Origin: Macrosoma leucophasiata
Lineage: Eukaryota; Arthropoda; Insecta; Lepidoptera; Hedylidae
Assembly (NCBI GenBank): GCA_036365455.1
Contig: JAWQUS010000023.1
Location: 7,316,001-7,380,000, forward strand
Length of the DNA: 64,000 nt
Direction: 5' to 3'
The notes under the pieces were generated by a model. The model was not told where the DNA came from and made no database searches. It saw nothing but the letters and a program-made list of their open reading frames with translations. Positions 19,961 through 30,231 of the stretch are shown piece by piece. Every line of letters starts with the position of its first letter. The stretch's first letter is position 1. Both the position numbers and the translations under genes were made by a program.

Positions 19961-20382
19961 TGTACATTGAAAATATTGAAAAAATAAATACCAGGGAATG
20001 TTACTAGATCGATACCGAACACAAATATGTGATTAGAATTTTTTTTGTCTGTCTGTCTGTCTTTCTGTCTGTCTGTCTGTTTGTTCAAGCATCACACAAA
20101 ATCTACCGGTCTTATTACGATGAAACTTGGTATAATTATACTTTAATGTTTGGCGCACAACACTGGGTACTTTTTATCCCGGAAAAATGTCTGTTTGTCT
20201 GTGTGTTTGTGCGCGCTAATTTCAGAAATGGCTTATCCGATTTTTAGTTTTTACTTATATATTGTGGTAAGTTTCACTTAACATTTACTGTTAGTTTCAT
20301 GTCAATCGGTTCAGAAATAAAAAAGTTACGACAATTTAAAGAATCATATCGAATATTTTTAAACTATTCTAAATCTATCTTT
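19961..20382. repeat. Microsatellite-rich interspersed repeat
   Basis: (tctg)n at 20045-20083 is followed by 'aaatctaccggtcttattac' and a second 'gtctgtttgtctgtgtg'. This looks like a LINE-3'-UTR-like or Helitron-like interspersed repeat, but I cannot assign it. Confidence 0.4.
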
Positions 20383-20790
20383 TTTAGGGTTCCGTATCTA
20401 AAAGGTAAAAACGGACCCGATTACTCATTCTCCGCTGTCTGCCTGCCTGTCTGTCCGTCCATCCGTCTGTCTGTCCCCAGGCTGTATCTCATAAACAGTG
20501 ATAGCTAGAAAGCTAAAATTTTCACTAATGATGTATTTCTGTTACCGCTATAGCGACAAAATTGAATACTAAAAATAAGAAAATGAAAATATTAAGGGCC
20601 CAAGGGGGCATACAATAAACGTGTTTTTTTTCGTATATTTTTTGCTCGATATCAATAACGGTATCAAGTATACAATTAAAATTTTCACAGAATTTTTAGG
20701 CCTTATGTTGTATATTACCTTCCAACAAACGAAATTTTTAAGGAATTTTTTGTACGGAACCCTTTTGCCGGCTGTGGTGGTGGTGGCATT
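20383..20790 (+). repeat. Family-G-like 'ggttccgt' repeat
   Basis: Opens with 'agggttccgtatctaaaagg' and closes near 20757 with 'gtacggaaccctttt', which are inverted relative to each other, with (tgtc)n in between. Similar frames occur at 43016, 49353 and 61701. No coding capacity. Confidence 0.6.
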
Positions 20791-21172
20791 AGTGGGTAAA
20801 AATGCACAACGTTAATATTTAATTTTTCTCTTCTGCCGGCTCTTACGGAGTGCTTATATTATGCATAGATCTATCTTTTATGTTTAAAAATTGACTGAAA
20901 ATTTACAATAATTTATAATAATTTTCTAAATATTTATGCATAGAAGTTTAAAATTGCATTTTCGAAAATACGGTTCATCATAGGATGGATGCGCGTTTAA
21001 ACACAATTAGCAATTTTTCGCAATCCTAGCAGCTTGTGTGCTTTTATCCCTGATGGTCATACGTGTAATATCGTGTACAGAGAAGCATTACTGCAAAATA
21101 GATTTTTTTAGCTACCCAAAAGTGTTTATCATCCAAAATTAACCAAAATGTATATCCAAAAGCGCTGCCTAA
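20791..21172. other. No recognised feature
   Basis: AT-rich. The tail of the preceding repeat may reach into it. Confidence 0.35.
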
Positions 21173-21358
21173 TGTCCCAAAGCCACTATTCCACGCAAAC
21201 AAAGTTGCGGGCACAGCTAGTATCGAATATTTTTAACTATTCTGTATATCTATCTTCTATCTTTTAGGATGTTTCGTACCTAAAAGGTAAAAACGGACCC
21301 TACGGATGCTGCCCCAAAGCCACTATTCCACGCGAACGAAGTTGCGGGCACAGCTAGT
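21173..21358 (+). repeat. Tandem duplication of about 134 bp
   Basis: The block 'ccaaagccactattccacgc' followed by 'aagttgcgggcacagctag' occurs at about 21177-21229 and again at 21310-21359, with a 'ggtaaaaacggaccc' segment between them. It is probably a local tandem duplication of a repeat end. Confidence 0.65.
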
Positions 21359-21366
21359 ATTTAATA

Positions 21367-21722
21367 TTTATAGAGATAGAAACATGGAGGTAGAGGCAAA
21401 GAGACAGGCACATAGATTTATTTTTTTAGACGCAGAAACATAAAAACGCAGAAGCAGAGTCAAGGAGACAGACCCCTAGAGAAAGAGATATGGAGGCAAG
21501 GAGACAAAAGCACATAGACATTAAAACAGATAACAAACTGAGAGAGACAGAAAACAGAGGTAGAGGCACGGAGAAAAAGGTAAAGAAACAGAGGAAAAGA
21601 GACAGAGGCACATAGACAGAGATATAAACATAGAAACAGAGATAAAGGCAAAGACATATAGATAGAGATACAGAAATAGAGACACAGACAGAGGTCCAAA
21701 TAGAGGTACAGAGACTATAGGT
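21367..21722 (+). repeat. Purine-rich minisatellite
   Basis: About 350 bp in which one strand is almost only A and G with scattered 'cac' and 'cata' steps, built from variants of 'gagacagaggcacatagaca'. The minus-strand reading frames over it (21426-21770) are low-complexity artefacts of the pyrimidine-rich strand. Confidence 0.8.
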
Positions 21723-22094
21723 AAATAGATAATTATTAGTTGACCCGGCAAACGTTATTCTGCCATGCAATAAATGTTAAAGCTATGTCGTACGAAAAAT
21801 AAAATAAAAATGTGCCATCGCCGGTACGAGCAACGCGTTTGAATTAAATATAAACGCGCTCTTTCTCGCGAAAACTTCGAAGATATTAATTTTAATTTTA
21901 TAGAAATATCTTGAGTATGGGGATTAGATCTAAGATCTCAAGCCTGGTACAAATAACCGCAATCGTTATTTTTATGTTGCACAACGTATCAGCCTTTTAA
22001 CTTCAGTTTTTGTGTAGATGTCCCCAAGCTGCAATATTTATCATCTATGTGAACGGCATGTTGGTTTGCCACCATAATAACATAAAAAAATAAA
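21723..22094. other. Family-M-like border and unassigned sequence
   Basis: 'ttgacccggcaaacgttatt' at 21738 and 'ataataacataaaaaaataa' near 22072 resemble repeat ends. No gene. Confidence 0.35.
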
Positions 22095-22799
22095 CTGCTG
22101 GGTCAGTTTCGATAATCGAATTAAAGTGAATTAATTCAGGGATTAATGCGATCATATAATTTAATTGGTCCACAGTTCGCTTGCGACCGCGACCGGTGTT
22201 TCCTGATACGTTATACAAATTAACGTAAATGCATGATTGCGTATCATAATTATATTAATGCTCGTGGTATTTCGGTCGTTGGTTTACACTGATGGTAAGG
22301 GATTGATATCTGTGTTCATAAGGATATTCATAATCATAAGGATGCTTCGCGTTACTGTGGACAGACGAACGGACGGACATGGCGAAACTATAATTCCACT
22401 AATAATAACATAATACGTATAGGTAATAAAACTCACATTTTACAAAACAACTGGAGCGCCATTAAATCTTTGTGTTTTGAAAATCCGTATATCTAGAATA
22501 TTGGAATAACTGGAAGTTGAACCTGGGAACTCAGCTCTGATAGTAATGATCGTCATCGTTATGCTGCCGGGTCATTTACGATAATCGAATTAAAGCAAAA
22601 TCATTTAGTAATTAATGCGATCGTATAATTTAATTGGTTCACAGTTCGCTTGCGACTACGACCGGTATTCCCTGATACGTCATATAAATTAACGTAAATG
22701 CATGATCGCGTTCATAATCGTGTATTACTTCAACATAAATTATGTAATTATCTTAAAACTTGTGGTATCTCATTGACGGTAGGAATCATGCGTGCGTTT

Positions 22800-23227
22800 C
22801 GTGGTCATATTGTAACAGGAGATTTATTTCTAACACCCATATTCTAAGACGGCACTCGAAACAGTCCTTGACTCACTCAGCTGAGGACACTTTATGAGGA
22901 CGCCTCGAAATCCATATTCTTATTTAATTATTTTGACACGAAAAACTTATTGAGCGCAAGAATATGGCGTAAATGTAAAAACTCCTCGAAACTTCAAGGT
23001 AGGTCGTGAGCTACCTCGGATTTTGACAGTTGCTTCCTTACCCCAAACGGAGGAGAATGTCGAGTTGACAAACTAAGAATACCAATTCCCTTGAGTAAGG
23101 TTGAGTGGAGTAACGCGCGTACATAGACCTATTTAAATGAGTCAAACTCACTTATAGCTAACTGGTTAGTTCCAGATTTCTAGTATCACAGTCTAAAGAA
23201 GTGTACTACGAGCGTCTGAGCTAGACT
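22800..23227. other. Insertion within large repeat unit 2, unknown
   Basis: About 430 bp absent from units 1 and 3. It contains 'cctcgaaatccatattctta' and 'gacgcctcg', but no ORF and no recognised ends. Confidence 0.4.
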
Positions 23228-23254
23228 GTGGACAGACGAACGAATGGACATGGT

Positions 23255-23332
23255 AGGCTGGAGCGCCTTCTGTGCTCGCCGATTGCCCGGTGAAGTAGCC
23301 AGGCCGCATACACAAAGACCGACCTGAAAAAA
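23255..23332 (+). mobile_element. Short retro-insertion with poly(A) and 12-bp duplication
   Basis: About 72 nt of GC-rich sequence beginning 'aggctggagcgcc' and ending 'aaagaccgacctg' plus an A-run, flanked by perfect 12-bp repeats 'aatggacatggt' (23243-23254, 23333-23344). Repeat unit 1 (22360-22400) has the uninterrupted site, which proves insertion. The source could be the 3' end of a LINE or a small RNA. I do not recognise it. Confidence 0.85.
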
Positions 23333-23668
23333 AATGGACATGGTGAAACTGTAATTCCTATTATAAAAAAATGCGCACCTTATAAAACAACAGGGGTGCC
23401 ATTAAGAATCTTTTTGTTTTATAGTCCTTTTAAATATTTGAAAGTCGAGTTTTGAACCTGAGATCGCAATCCTGATAAGATAATCAATAATGATAATTGA
23501 ATTATAGCGAATCATTCAGGAATTAAAGCGATCATAAATTTTGATTCGTCCTTAGTTTGCTTGCGATCACGGCCGGTGCTTCCTAGTTGGTACGACAGAC
23601 AAACATAAATCAGTGATCGCGTTAATTATCGTGTATTAATTCAAAATAATTAATGTAGTTATTTTGAG

Positions 23669-23954
23669 TCCACTACTACTACGCTGGAGGTCATGGGTTC
23701 GATTCCCGGGTCGGGGGCTATCATATATAACGGTTTAAAATCCTTTATCTCTGGTTCTATTGGGATTTTTCCATATACTGGAAGTTTCCCAGTACCTCAG
23801 AGTTTGGTTATGTGCCCGGAGATGGCGACAGGTTCGCCACCTGTTTCATGGGCCAAAAACGTAACCGACTAATTGTGGGTGTTTGCATGTATGCTTGAAT
23901 GCATGCATTTACCTCTGCCTACTCCTTGGGGGCTTACAGGCGTGAAGTTACGTT
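23669..23954 (+). mobile_element. SINE-A, head truncated
   Basis: Starts within the tRNA-like head ('ccactactactacgctggag', B box 'gggttcgattcccggg') and runs through the complete body to 'ggcgtgaagttacg'. It is inserted in unit 3 of the large repeat array. Confidence 0.85.
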
Positions 23955-23990
23955 ACGTAATTATTTAGAGGCTTGTGGTATTTTCGTCGT

Positions 23991-24744
23991 CGGTTAACAA
24001 AAAGTACGGCGTTTCATGCTCATGTTGCACTAGGAAAATTCTAAGCAGCACTGGTGATCAGATGATGTCGGTGGGTATTATTAGCCTCTTCATAGGTCAA
24101 ATTTATATAATCTGCCAAATATGTAATACCAAAGGTTATGAAATGTTTATACAATGAGTACTCATGTACGCGCTAGTTATATTAGTGGATCAGGAAATTA
24201 AATAGAGTCTCACCATAGACGAATTAAAAAAAGATCACTTAAATAGGCACAGCGAAGGATGTTGTGTAATTATATTTTTTCACTGAGGCCGAAATTCAAA
24301 GACCGCAATACGACATTACATTACTTTTTTTATATAATATAATGGCATCGCTATTACGCATACTGCCAGTGTCATGAAAAACGATATCTCGTATTCGTCT
24401 TAAGCAGCGTAAAAGTCAGAGCCTTGCAGCCAAATTATTAATGCATATTTTGGTTCACAGATGTGTCAAAATTCTCTGTTTGGGAAAGACATCTTTACAA
24501 AGTAAAATAGAGTAAAGTTAAATTATAGTTTTATACGTCTGTGAAACAAAATAAACTTTGAAAGTTCGACTCCAAGTCAAAGTAAAGTCGTCAATGTAGT
24601 CTCTGAATCACACCCTAAGACATGTTTGTCTCTAGCACACCACAACATATTAAGGAGCTCTGCTAAAAAAGCTAGTACGTAATGTAAAGATAACTGATGC
24701 TATTTAGTTCCTTGTCAAACAACATATATCTTTTTTTCATTATA
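23991..24744. other. No supported gene
   Basis: AT-rich. The 60-codon frame just upstream has no motif. Nothing else seen. Confidence 0.45.
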
Positions 24745-24756
24745 TAACAAATGAAT

Positions 24757-24961
24757 TCCAATAGAATCTATTGGGATTTTTCCATTTTCTGGAAATTTCC
24801 CAGTACCTCGAAGTTTGGTATTGTGCCCGGAGATGTCAACAGGCTCGCCACTGTTACATGGGCCAAAACGTAACCGGCGAATCGTGGGTGTTTGCACGTA
24901 TGCATGAATGCATGCATTTATCTCTACCTACCCCTTCGGGGATTATAGGCGTGAAGTTACG
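24757..24961 (+). mobile_element. SINE-A, 5'-truncated, 12-bp target duplication
   Basis: Body and tail of SINE-A flanked by a perfect 12-bp repeat 'taacaaatgaat' at 24745-24756 and 24962-24973. The 5' end is a small palindrome (ccaataga-a-tctattgg, 24758-24774) in which the first body bases are copied in reverse. This is a clear LINE-mediated insertion with a snap-back at the 5' junction. Confidence 0.9.
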
Positions 24962-24973
24962 TAACAAATGAAT

Positions 24974-25510
24974 GATTAATTATTGCAGTCTACTTACTGT
25001 AAAGAAGAGTTCATAATTAAGATGTTTTGTTACTCCTGAGGTTAAAAACACAGCGGTAACGACAACAACAACAATCTTTATTGTACACCATTAAATATGT
25101 ATACAAAAATAAATATTAATATCGTATTAAAGAAAATGAAAATGAAAATAAAAAAGAAGATAAAATAAAAAGAGGTAAGGTATCTTACCTTACCTTGTTG
25201 AATGATCTTTAAATTGTACCTAAATAAATAAATCTGTAACGTTGTACACACGGATATTTCCTTCAGCATAATGATAGGAATGAGGACAGGTCTCGAGAGA
25301 GCAGAAAAACCGATAAATATGTATTTTTAAATATTGATATTTTTGTATCTTTTTCCCAGCTAAAGATAAATAAGGATAGCGATGCTTAAGACTGCTGAGG
25401 TTTTGGGTAAGATTAAATTAAGATTTAGATATCAACATACGTAAAATCAGTAGAATTAGGATCTAAAGTTAGGACATTGCATAAATGACAAATTGTAAAT
25501 AAATAAATAT
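24974..25510. other. Unassigned; possible LINE 3' end at 25069-25270
   Basis: 'aacaacaatctttattgtac' near 25069 resembles the reverse of a LINE 3' end (gtacaataaag plus simple repeat). The sequence to 25270 is A-rich with a low-complexity minus-strand frame. Confidence 0.4.
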
Positions 25511-25720
25511 AAAAATACGCTTACACTCACAGCCTCATAGTAGGTTTATACCTTTATCGTGGATGTCATTGTACACGTACAATACATATACAAATACCCA
25601 AACTCGAAACAAATATCTGTAGGCCATACAAATATTTGTCCCGGTGCGGGGATCGAACCCGCGACGATCCGAATCAAACGGTCATCTCACACCGCTGGAC
25701 TAACTGAGGGTGCGACCGCC
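25511..25720 (-). mobile_element. SINE-D copy, minus strand
   Basis: Tail 'cgcttacactcacagcc' at the left, tRNA-like head at the right ('cggggatcgaacccgcgac', 'caccgctggactaac'). Its last 115 bp (25606-25720) are identical to 26053-26167. Confidence 0.85.
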
Positions 25721-26053
25721 GGAAATTTTAGGACAGGTTTTTTGTATTAATGGTACCTACTTAACAAACATATTTGAATTTAACTTTTTATAACGAAGTT
25801 CTTTATTGCGCCGTGTGGTAAGGGGCCGTCCATATAATTTTACGTCACGCTAAATTAAGCCTTTTGATGAACCGGGTGAGCGGAATCACCATTTGTTTGA
25901 CTACGTAAGCACTGATAGTCCGGTATTGGTCAATACTTGATCAAAATGGTCAACAAACGTCAAATAGTTAAGATGCGAAAGAGATAACGCTCTAGAGACC
26001 CAAAATAAGCCGAAGTCTGCTTCGTAAGGTCGACGTGCAATATTGCTTGTTGG
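25721..26053 (+). repeat. Family-X repeat, copy 1
   Basis: 332 bp that recurs at 26717-27050 with roughly 90% identity by eye ('ggtaaggggccgtccat', 'ttttacgtcacgcta', 'ggtgagcggaatcaccat', 'gtccggtattggtca'). The piece 'ggggccgtccat' resembles the end of a DNA transposon. It sits between two identical 115-bp SINE-D segments. Confidence 0.75.
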
Positions 26054-26167
26054 AAACAAATATCTGTAGGCCATACAAATATTTGTCCCGGTGCGGGGAT
26101 CGAACCCGCGACGATCCGAATCAAACGGTCATCTCACACCGCTGGACTAACTGAGGGTGCGACCGCC
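26053..26167 (-). mobile_element. SINE-D head, exact duplicate
   Basis: Exact repeat of 25606-25720, including nine bases (gcgaccgcc) that belong to the neighbouring MITE end. The shared foreign nine bases show that a block was duplicated; two SINE insertions would not carry them. Confidence 0.85.
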
Positions 26168-26391
26168 TATCGACATTGATATTGTTGTTGTCATTGGTGT
26201 CAAATTTTCATGTCGATTTTTACTTTAACTAAATAACAATAATCGAAATAATCTACCATTATCGCTTGTTTCTCACCTACGAAAGCAAGAGAAACAATCA
26301 GATTGTCACCACTGCTTTTAAAGGAGCTACAAATCGACATGAAAATTTGACAGCAAGGACAACGACAATAGCAATGTCGATAGGCGGTCGC
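26159..26391. mobile_element. MITE with 61-bp imperfect inverted repeats
   Basis: Left arm 26159-26219 and right arm 26331-26391 are inverted copies ('gcgaccgcctatcgacatt' and 'aatgtcgataggcggtcgc' exact at the ends; 'aaattttcatgtcgattt' inside). Total 233 bp, no ORF. Target duplication not evident because of the block duplication on the left. Confidence 0.75.
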
Positions 26392-26539
26392 ATCCCGGGT
26401 CATCAAATAATGATGCACGCTCTTTAAATTTTTTGATATTCAGTTTTTAGGGCGAAAATAGGGGTAATAGGTGTATTTATTATGAATACGACGGGGACGA
26501 AATTGCGGACAAAAGCTAGTCGCGTATAGAAAAATACAA

Positions 26540-26716
26540 ACGACAGACATCTATGTAATATAATGTATCCAAGTAGCAATATTTCCTTGCCCAAGGGGGA
26601 AATCGTCAATCCGCTTCTGATAGTTTGTGTCCCACCGCGTGTATTCTAAGAACTATTCAAAGTTTCAGGTATATATGCCGACGTTGTGCTTCATAAGAGC
26701 TTATAAGAACCGTAAC
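26540..26716 (+). repeat. Family-Y repeat, copy 1
   Basis: Matches 28032-28205 in the same direction ('cagacatctatgt.atataat', 'tttccttgcccaaggggga', 'aatccgcttctgatag', 'aaagtttcaggtat'). It runs directly into family X here, while in the second copy X is only partly recognisable. Confidence 0.65.
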
Positions 26717-27050
26717 GGAAATTTCAGGATAGGGTTGTTGTATTAATGGTACCTATTTAACAAACATATTTGAATTTAACTTTTTATAACGAAGTTCTTT
26801 ATTGAGCCGTGTGGTAAGGGGCCGTCCATAGAATTTTACGTCACGCTAAAATAAGCCTTTTGATAAACCGGGTGAGCGGAATCACCATTTCTTTGACTAC
26901 GTAAGCACTGATTGTCCGGTATTGGTCAAAACTTGATCAAAATGGTCAACAAACGTCAAATAGTTAAGATGCGAAAGAGATAACGCTCTACAGACCCGAA
27001 ATAAGCCGAAGTTTGCTTCGTAAGGTCGACGTGCAATATTTCTTATTGGA
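26717..27050 (+). repeat. Family-X repeat, copy 2
   Basis: Second direct copy of the 332-bp X repeat (see 25721). Differences are scattered single bases, so this is not a very recent duplication, unlike the SINE-D segments beside copy 1. Confidence 0.75.
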
Positions 27051-27084
27051 TACTATACCATGTCTGCATTGGTTTTATCTACAC

Positions 27085-27300
27085 ACTAGCGGCCCGCCCC
27101 GGCTTCGCCCGCGCTGCTCCGTTCCTATTAGTCATAGCGTGATGATATATATCCTAGCCTGTAGCCTTCCTCGATAAATGGGCTATCTAACACTGAAAAA
27201 ACTTTTCAAATAGGACCAGTAGTTCCTGACATTAGCGCGTTCAAGCAAACAAACAAGCAATGAAACTCTTCAGCTTTATAATCTTAATATATATAAATCT
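27085..27300 (-). repeat. Family-M interspersed repeat
   Basis: 'gcggcccgccccggcttcgc' to 'ctttataatcttaatatat'. Good match to 18480-18710. Confidence 0.7.
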
Positions 27301-28031
27301 CGTGTCACAATGTTTGTCCTCAATGGACTCCTAAACCACTTAACCGATTATAGTAAAATTCGCACACCATGTGCAGTTCGATCCAACTTGAGAGATAGGA
27401 TAGTTTAAATCTCAAATTATAGTCGCAATTTTAATTTATTGCTAATTATTTGTCTGTTATTATTTGACAGTCACAATTATCTGTTAACTCCAAATGATTA
27501 TAACAGATGTCGATACCTTTCGACTGGGTTGAGTAAGTAATCAATAGATGGCGCTGCTATGGTAAATCTACAAACGTGTCATATAAGCTACATTTTAACA
27601 GCATAATTACCACGTGTTGTTGACGCTATAAAATTAATTAAATTTATTTTGTAGTGAACGAAATACCGTATAATTCAATTATTTCCACTTTTTAAATTTT
27701 TGGTGTTAGCATAGCCGGCCACGTCTATATATATAAAAATGCAACCCGTTTTCCTTGGTCACGGCATCACGCATGAATGGCTTCACCAATTTGGCTAATT
27801 TTGGTTTTGAATGATTTTTGGAAGATTTTTAAAAGGTAAGAAAATATGAAGGAATTGAAGGGAAACAGTAAAAACCACAATTTTATTTTTCCATACAAAT
27901 AGTCCGTATCTATCACAAGCCTTTGACACCTTATTTCATTCTGAGGCAATACGAAGTTTGCCGGGTCAGCTAGTATTAGTATAGGTTTGTATTGAGAAAC
28001 AAAAGAAACTGTTTTTTATCGCGTAAAAAAG
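27301..28031 (+). repeat. Related 'cgtgtcacaatg' repeat region
   Basis: Starts 'aatctcgtgtcacaatgttt' and ends at 27970 with 'gaagtttgccgggtcagcta', the same frame of ends as at 43959-44190 and 46905-47235. A 27735-27975 sub-block begins 'aaatgcaacccgttttcc'. No coding potential. Confidence 0.5.
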
Positions 28032-28250
28032 ATGAACGGCAGACATCTATGTTATATAATGTATCCAACTAGCAATATTTCCTTGCCCAAGGGGAAGAAT
28101 CGTAAATCCGCTTCTGATAGGTTTTGTCTCACCGCGTATATTGTAAGTACTATGCAAAGTTTCAGGTATCTAGGTCAACGAGGTGCTTCATAAGGGTTTA
28201 CAAGAACAGTGACAGCAACTATAAAATAGGAGTGATGTATTAAGGTTACT
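28032..28250 (+). repeat. Family-Y repeat, copy 2
   Basis: Second copy of the repeat at 26540-26716, continuing into a diverged start of X ('gtgatgtattaaggttac'). Confidence 0.6.
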
Positions 28251-28290
28251 CCATCAAAATGATAGAGACTAAAATTATTTGGAGTTTATC

Positions 28291-28568
28291 TTTTTTTTAT
28301 GTAATGGAAGTGGCAAACAAGCATGCAGTTCACATTGATGTTAAGTGATGATTGCAGCCTATAGACACCCACACAAAAACCGAGGTCAAAATGCAGATGC
28401 GTTACCACTCCTGGGGTCTAAGATGTTATGCTTCTGTGCTGGAAATTACATTGCCACCTGACCGGAACACGATAGTGCTGAACACTACTATTTAGCGGCA
28501 AGTATATTAGGTAATGCGGTGGTGCCTACGCCCGGGAGCTCCGTCACTGGAGCTCTACCACCAGTAAA
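28291..28568 (-). mobile_element. Family-B SINE, complete
   Basis: Poly(A) (as T-run) at the left, consensus order throughout, head 'ctggtggtagagctcc' (reverse) at the right. Confidence 0.85.
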
Positions 28569-28630
28569 ACCTTACCTTTTGCTTTTCTTTTCTATCTTCC
28601 AATGTAGCTTCATGTCCGTAGTCCACGAGA

Positions 28631-28745
28631 GCGTAGGCAGAAATAAATGCCGCATACAATGCAAATACGCATTCGCTAGCTACGTTTTTGTCTCGTGTAA
28701 TAATTGGCAAAACTATTGACATAGCCGGATAAGTTTCTAATCTCT
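28631..28745 (-). mobile_element. SINE-A fragment, old
   Basis: Diverged but collinear: 'gtaggcagaaataaatgc', 'tacgtttttgtctcgtgtaa', 'tattgacatagccgga' follow the SINE-A body. Confidence 0.55.
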
Positions 28746-29265
28746 GTAGGAGAACATTACCTTAAAAAAACAACCTCAAAATCCGCACTTTAGCGCTCTA
28801 ACATCAATAAACCTAACTATTTATGGATCTTTTTAAAACAACATACTGAATACGCCATAGGTTAGATTTGTGAAGCTTTGTGGCAGTAATTAAAGCGCCA
28901 TTACATATATATATACATTAAATCTAATGCAAATTGCGAAGGAGAATACCTTAGAAACCATTCTACATATTCTGGGTGTATTTGTGAGCATATGCATTGT
29001 TCTGTATTGTGTCTTGTTAGTGTGACACGTGTTATGTATTGTCTGCCGTCCTCAGATGTTGGTACATTTATTTTGTTGAGTAAATTATAAATCTTGCGAA
29101 CCGTGTAACAATACGTTAAGTATGTTCTCGTGATTCAAAAATAGAGTGCACCCATCAACTTTGAATAATGCATTTTAAAGTGCGACTTGCGACGATAACC
29201 GAGAGCTTATTTTATTTTAATATTTATAAGTAGTTGGTAGTTTTTTTATTACAGTAGGTAGGACA
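28746..29265. other. No recognised feature
   Basis: AT-rich, no ORF, no shared repeat. Confidence 0.45.
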
Positions 29266-29432
29266 ATACTCGACCAAATAGGTCGAAGTCTGTCTGAGGG
29301 TGGGATCAAAAATCTTAGGAATCCGCGTCTGAAGAGAATGATGAATGAAGGAGAAAGCACGGGAGGTGTGTCAAGACCGGGATATCTGAGGCTCCACCTA
29401 CCCCGTAAGGGACATGCCGTGAAGATACATAA
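29266..29432 (+). pseudogene. RTE-like ORF2 3' end fragment
   Basis: Collinear with 45284-45452: 'ccaaataggtcgaagtctgt', 'tgggatcaaaaatcttagga', 'gaagagaatgatgaa', ending 'cgtgaagatacataaatac'. It is the last 55 codons and the short 3' tail of the element inserted at 44951, with small deletions. Confidence 0.75.
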
Positions 29433-29557
29433 ATACCTATAATTTAACTTCAAAACCATACGTTTCATTACACTATCGATACTTTGTTACATCCGGACAG
29501 CATCTACGATTAATAGTGTATAAAAATGTAACTCTCATGAGTCCCAAAACCAAAGCG

Positions 29558-29618
29558 ATGATTGTCGCTTCGGTTTTGGTTATGGAAACACCATAACCAA
29601 AACCGAAGCGACAATCGT
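29558..29618. other. 61-nt near-perfect hairpin
   Basis: The arms 29562-29585 and 29591-29614 are exact reverse complements over 24 bp with a 5-nt loop (aaaca). With one wobble the stem extends to 28 bp (29558-29618). A third, partial copy of the arm ('ccaaaaccaaagcgatga') lies just upstream at 29544. It could be a microRNA-like precursor, a fragment of a foldback element, or another snap-back product. Confidence 0.75.
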
Positions 29619-30057
29619 AACAAACACTCACACTTTCAACATAGACAATGCTGGGATCTGATTGGTCGCGCCAAGGTCAAACGTTTGGACATAATTGGTA
29701 GCCTGACGCGTGCTGCGGCGTGTCCTATTTATGCCCCGCCCACGGTGTGTCATTATTTGGTTTAGTTATACTTCTCTACATGATTATTCGTAAGCAAAAA
29801 CATTATTTAAGTCATGAAAGTCGCTAACAGGCACACAGTTCTCATTTGAACTTAGTTAATAATACATGATGATTATTCTAACATATTGTATTCTACCTAT
29901 GTACCATAATTTTAAAGGACGTACATTATCGTGCTGCTATCGAACTTTTCGGTGCGTACAGCCAATAAAATATCACCCTATAAACCTTTAAACCTAATAT
30001 GTAACCCTAAGCCTCCTATTACCTGTGAAAAGATGACTGAAGCCATTAGTGTTAGAC
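29619..30057. other. No recognised feature
   Basis: Nothing supported. Confidence 0.4.
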
Positions 30058-30231
30058 GTACAAGAATTTTACGAGTCCGTGGTCGTATATAGGTCCTAAA
30101 TATTCATGGGCCCAGTGTATGAAAGCAGTAAATGTGTAAAAGCACACGGTCGCGACCAATCCACGCTAACGGCCAGACCGGGTGGACATTGAGGTCTGTG
30201 TTATTTTTTTTTTCAGAACAATCTAGACAAA
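30058..30231 (+). repeat. Family-K direct repeat, copy 1
   Basis: Pairs with 30747-30918: 'aggtcctaaatattcatggg', 'gtaaatgtgtaaaagca', 'ggtcgcgaccaatc', 'gctaacggcc', and a final pyrimidine tract with 'ttttcag' and 'tctaga'. About 80% similar by eye, 690 bp apart. Confidence 0.7.

Larger units (their letters stand above)
22095..23990 (+). repeat. Three large direct-repeat units
   Basis: A unit with 'cgataatcgaattaaag', 'taatgcgatc', 'cagttcgcttgcgac' and 'cctgatacgt' starts at about 22095, 22566 and 23482. A second module ('gtggacagacgaacg', 'gacatgg', 'gaaactgtaattcc', 'ttgaacctg') follows in units 1 and 2 (22360-22560, 23228-23480). Unit 2 is longer by about 430 bp of foreign sequence (22800-23227). 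Unit 3 is interrupted by SINE-A (23669-23954). Divergence between units is clear, so the array is old. Confidence 0.7.

Noticed and set aside
21426..21770. Membrane-protein-like reading frames on the minus strand
   Set aside because: They translate the pyrimidine-rich strand of a minisatellite; low complexity and open in several frames.
25606..26167. Solo LTR pair around family X
   Set aside because: The identical segments are parts of SINE-D with tRNA-like heads, lack TG...CA ends and include foreign MITE bases.
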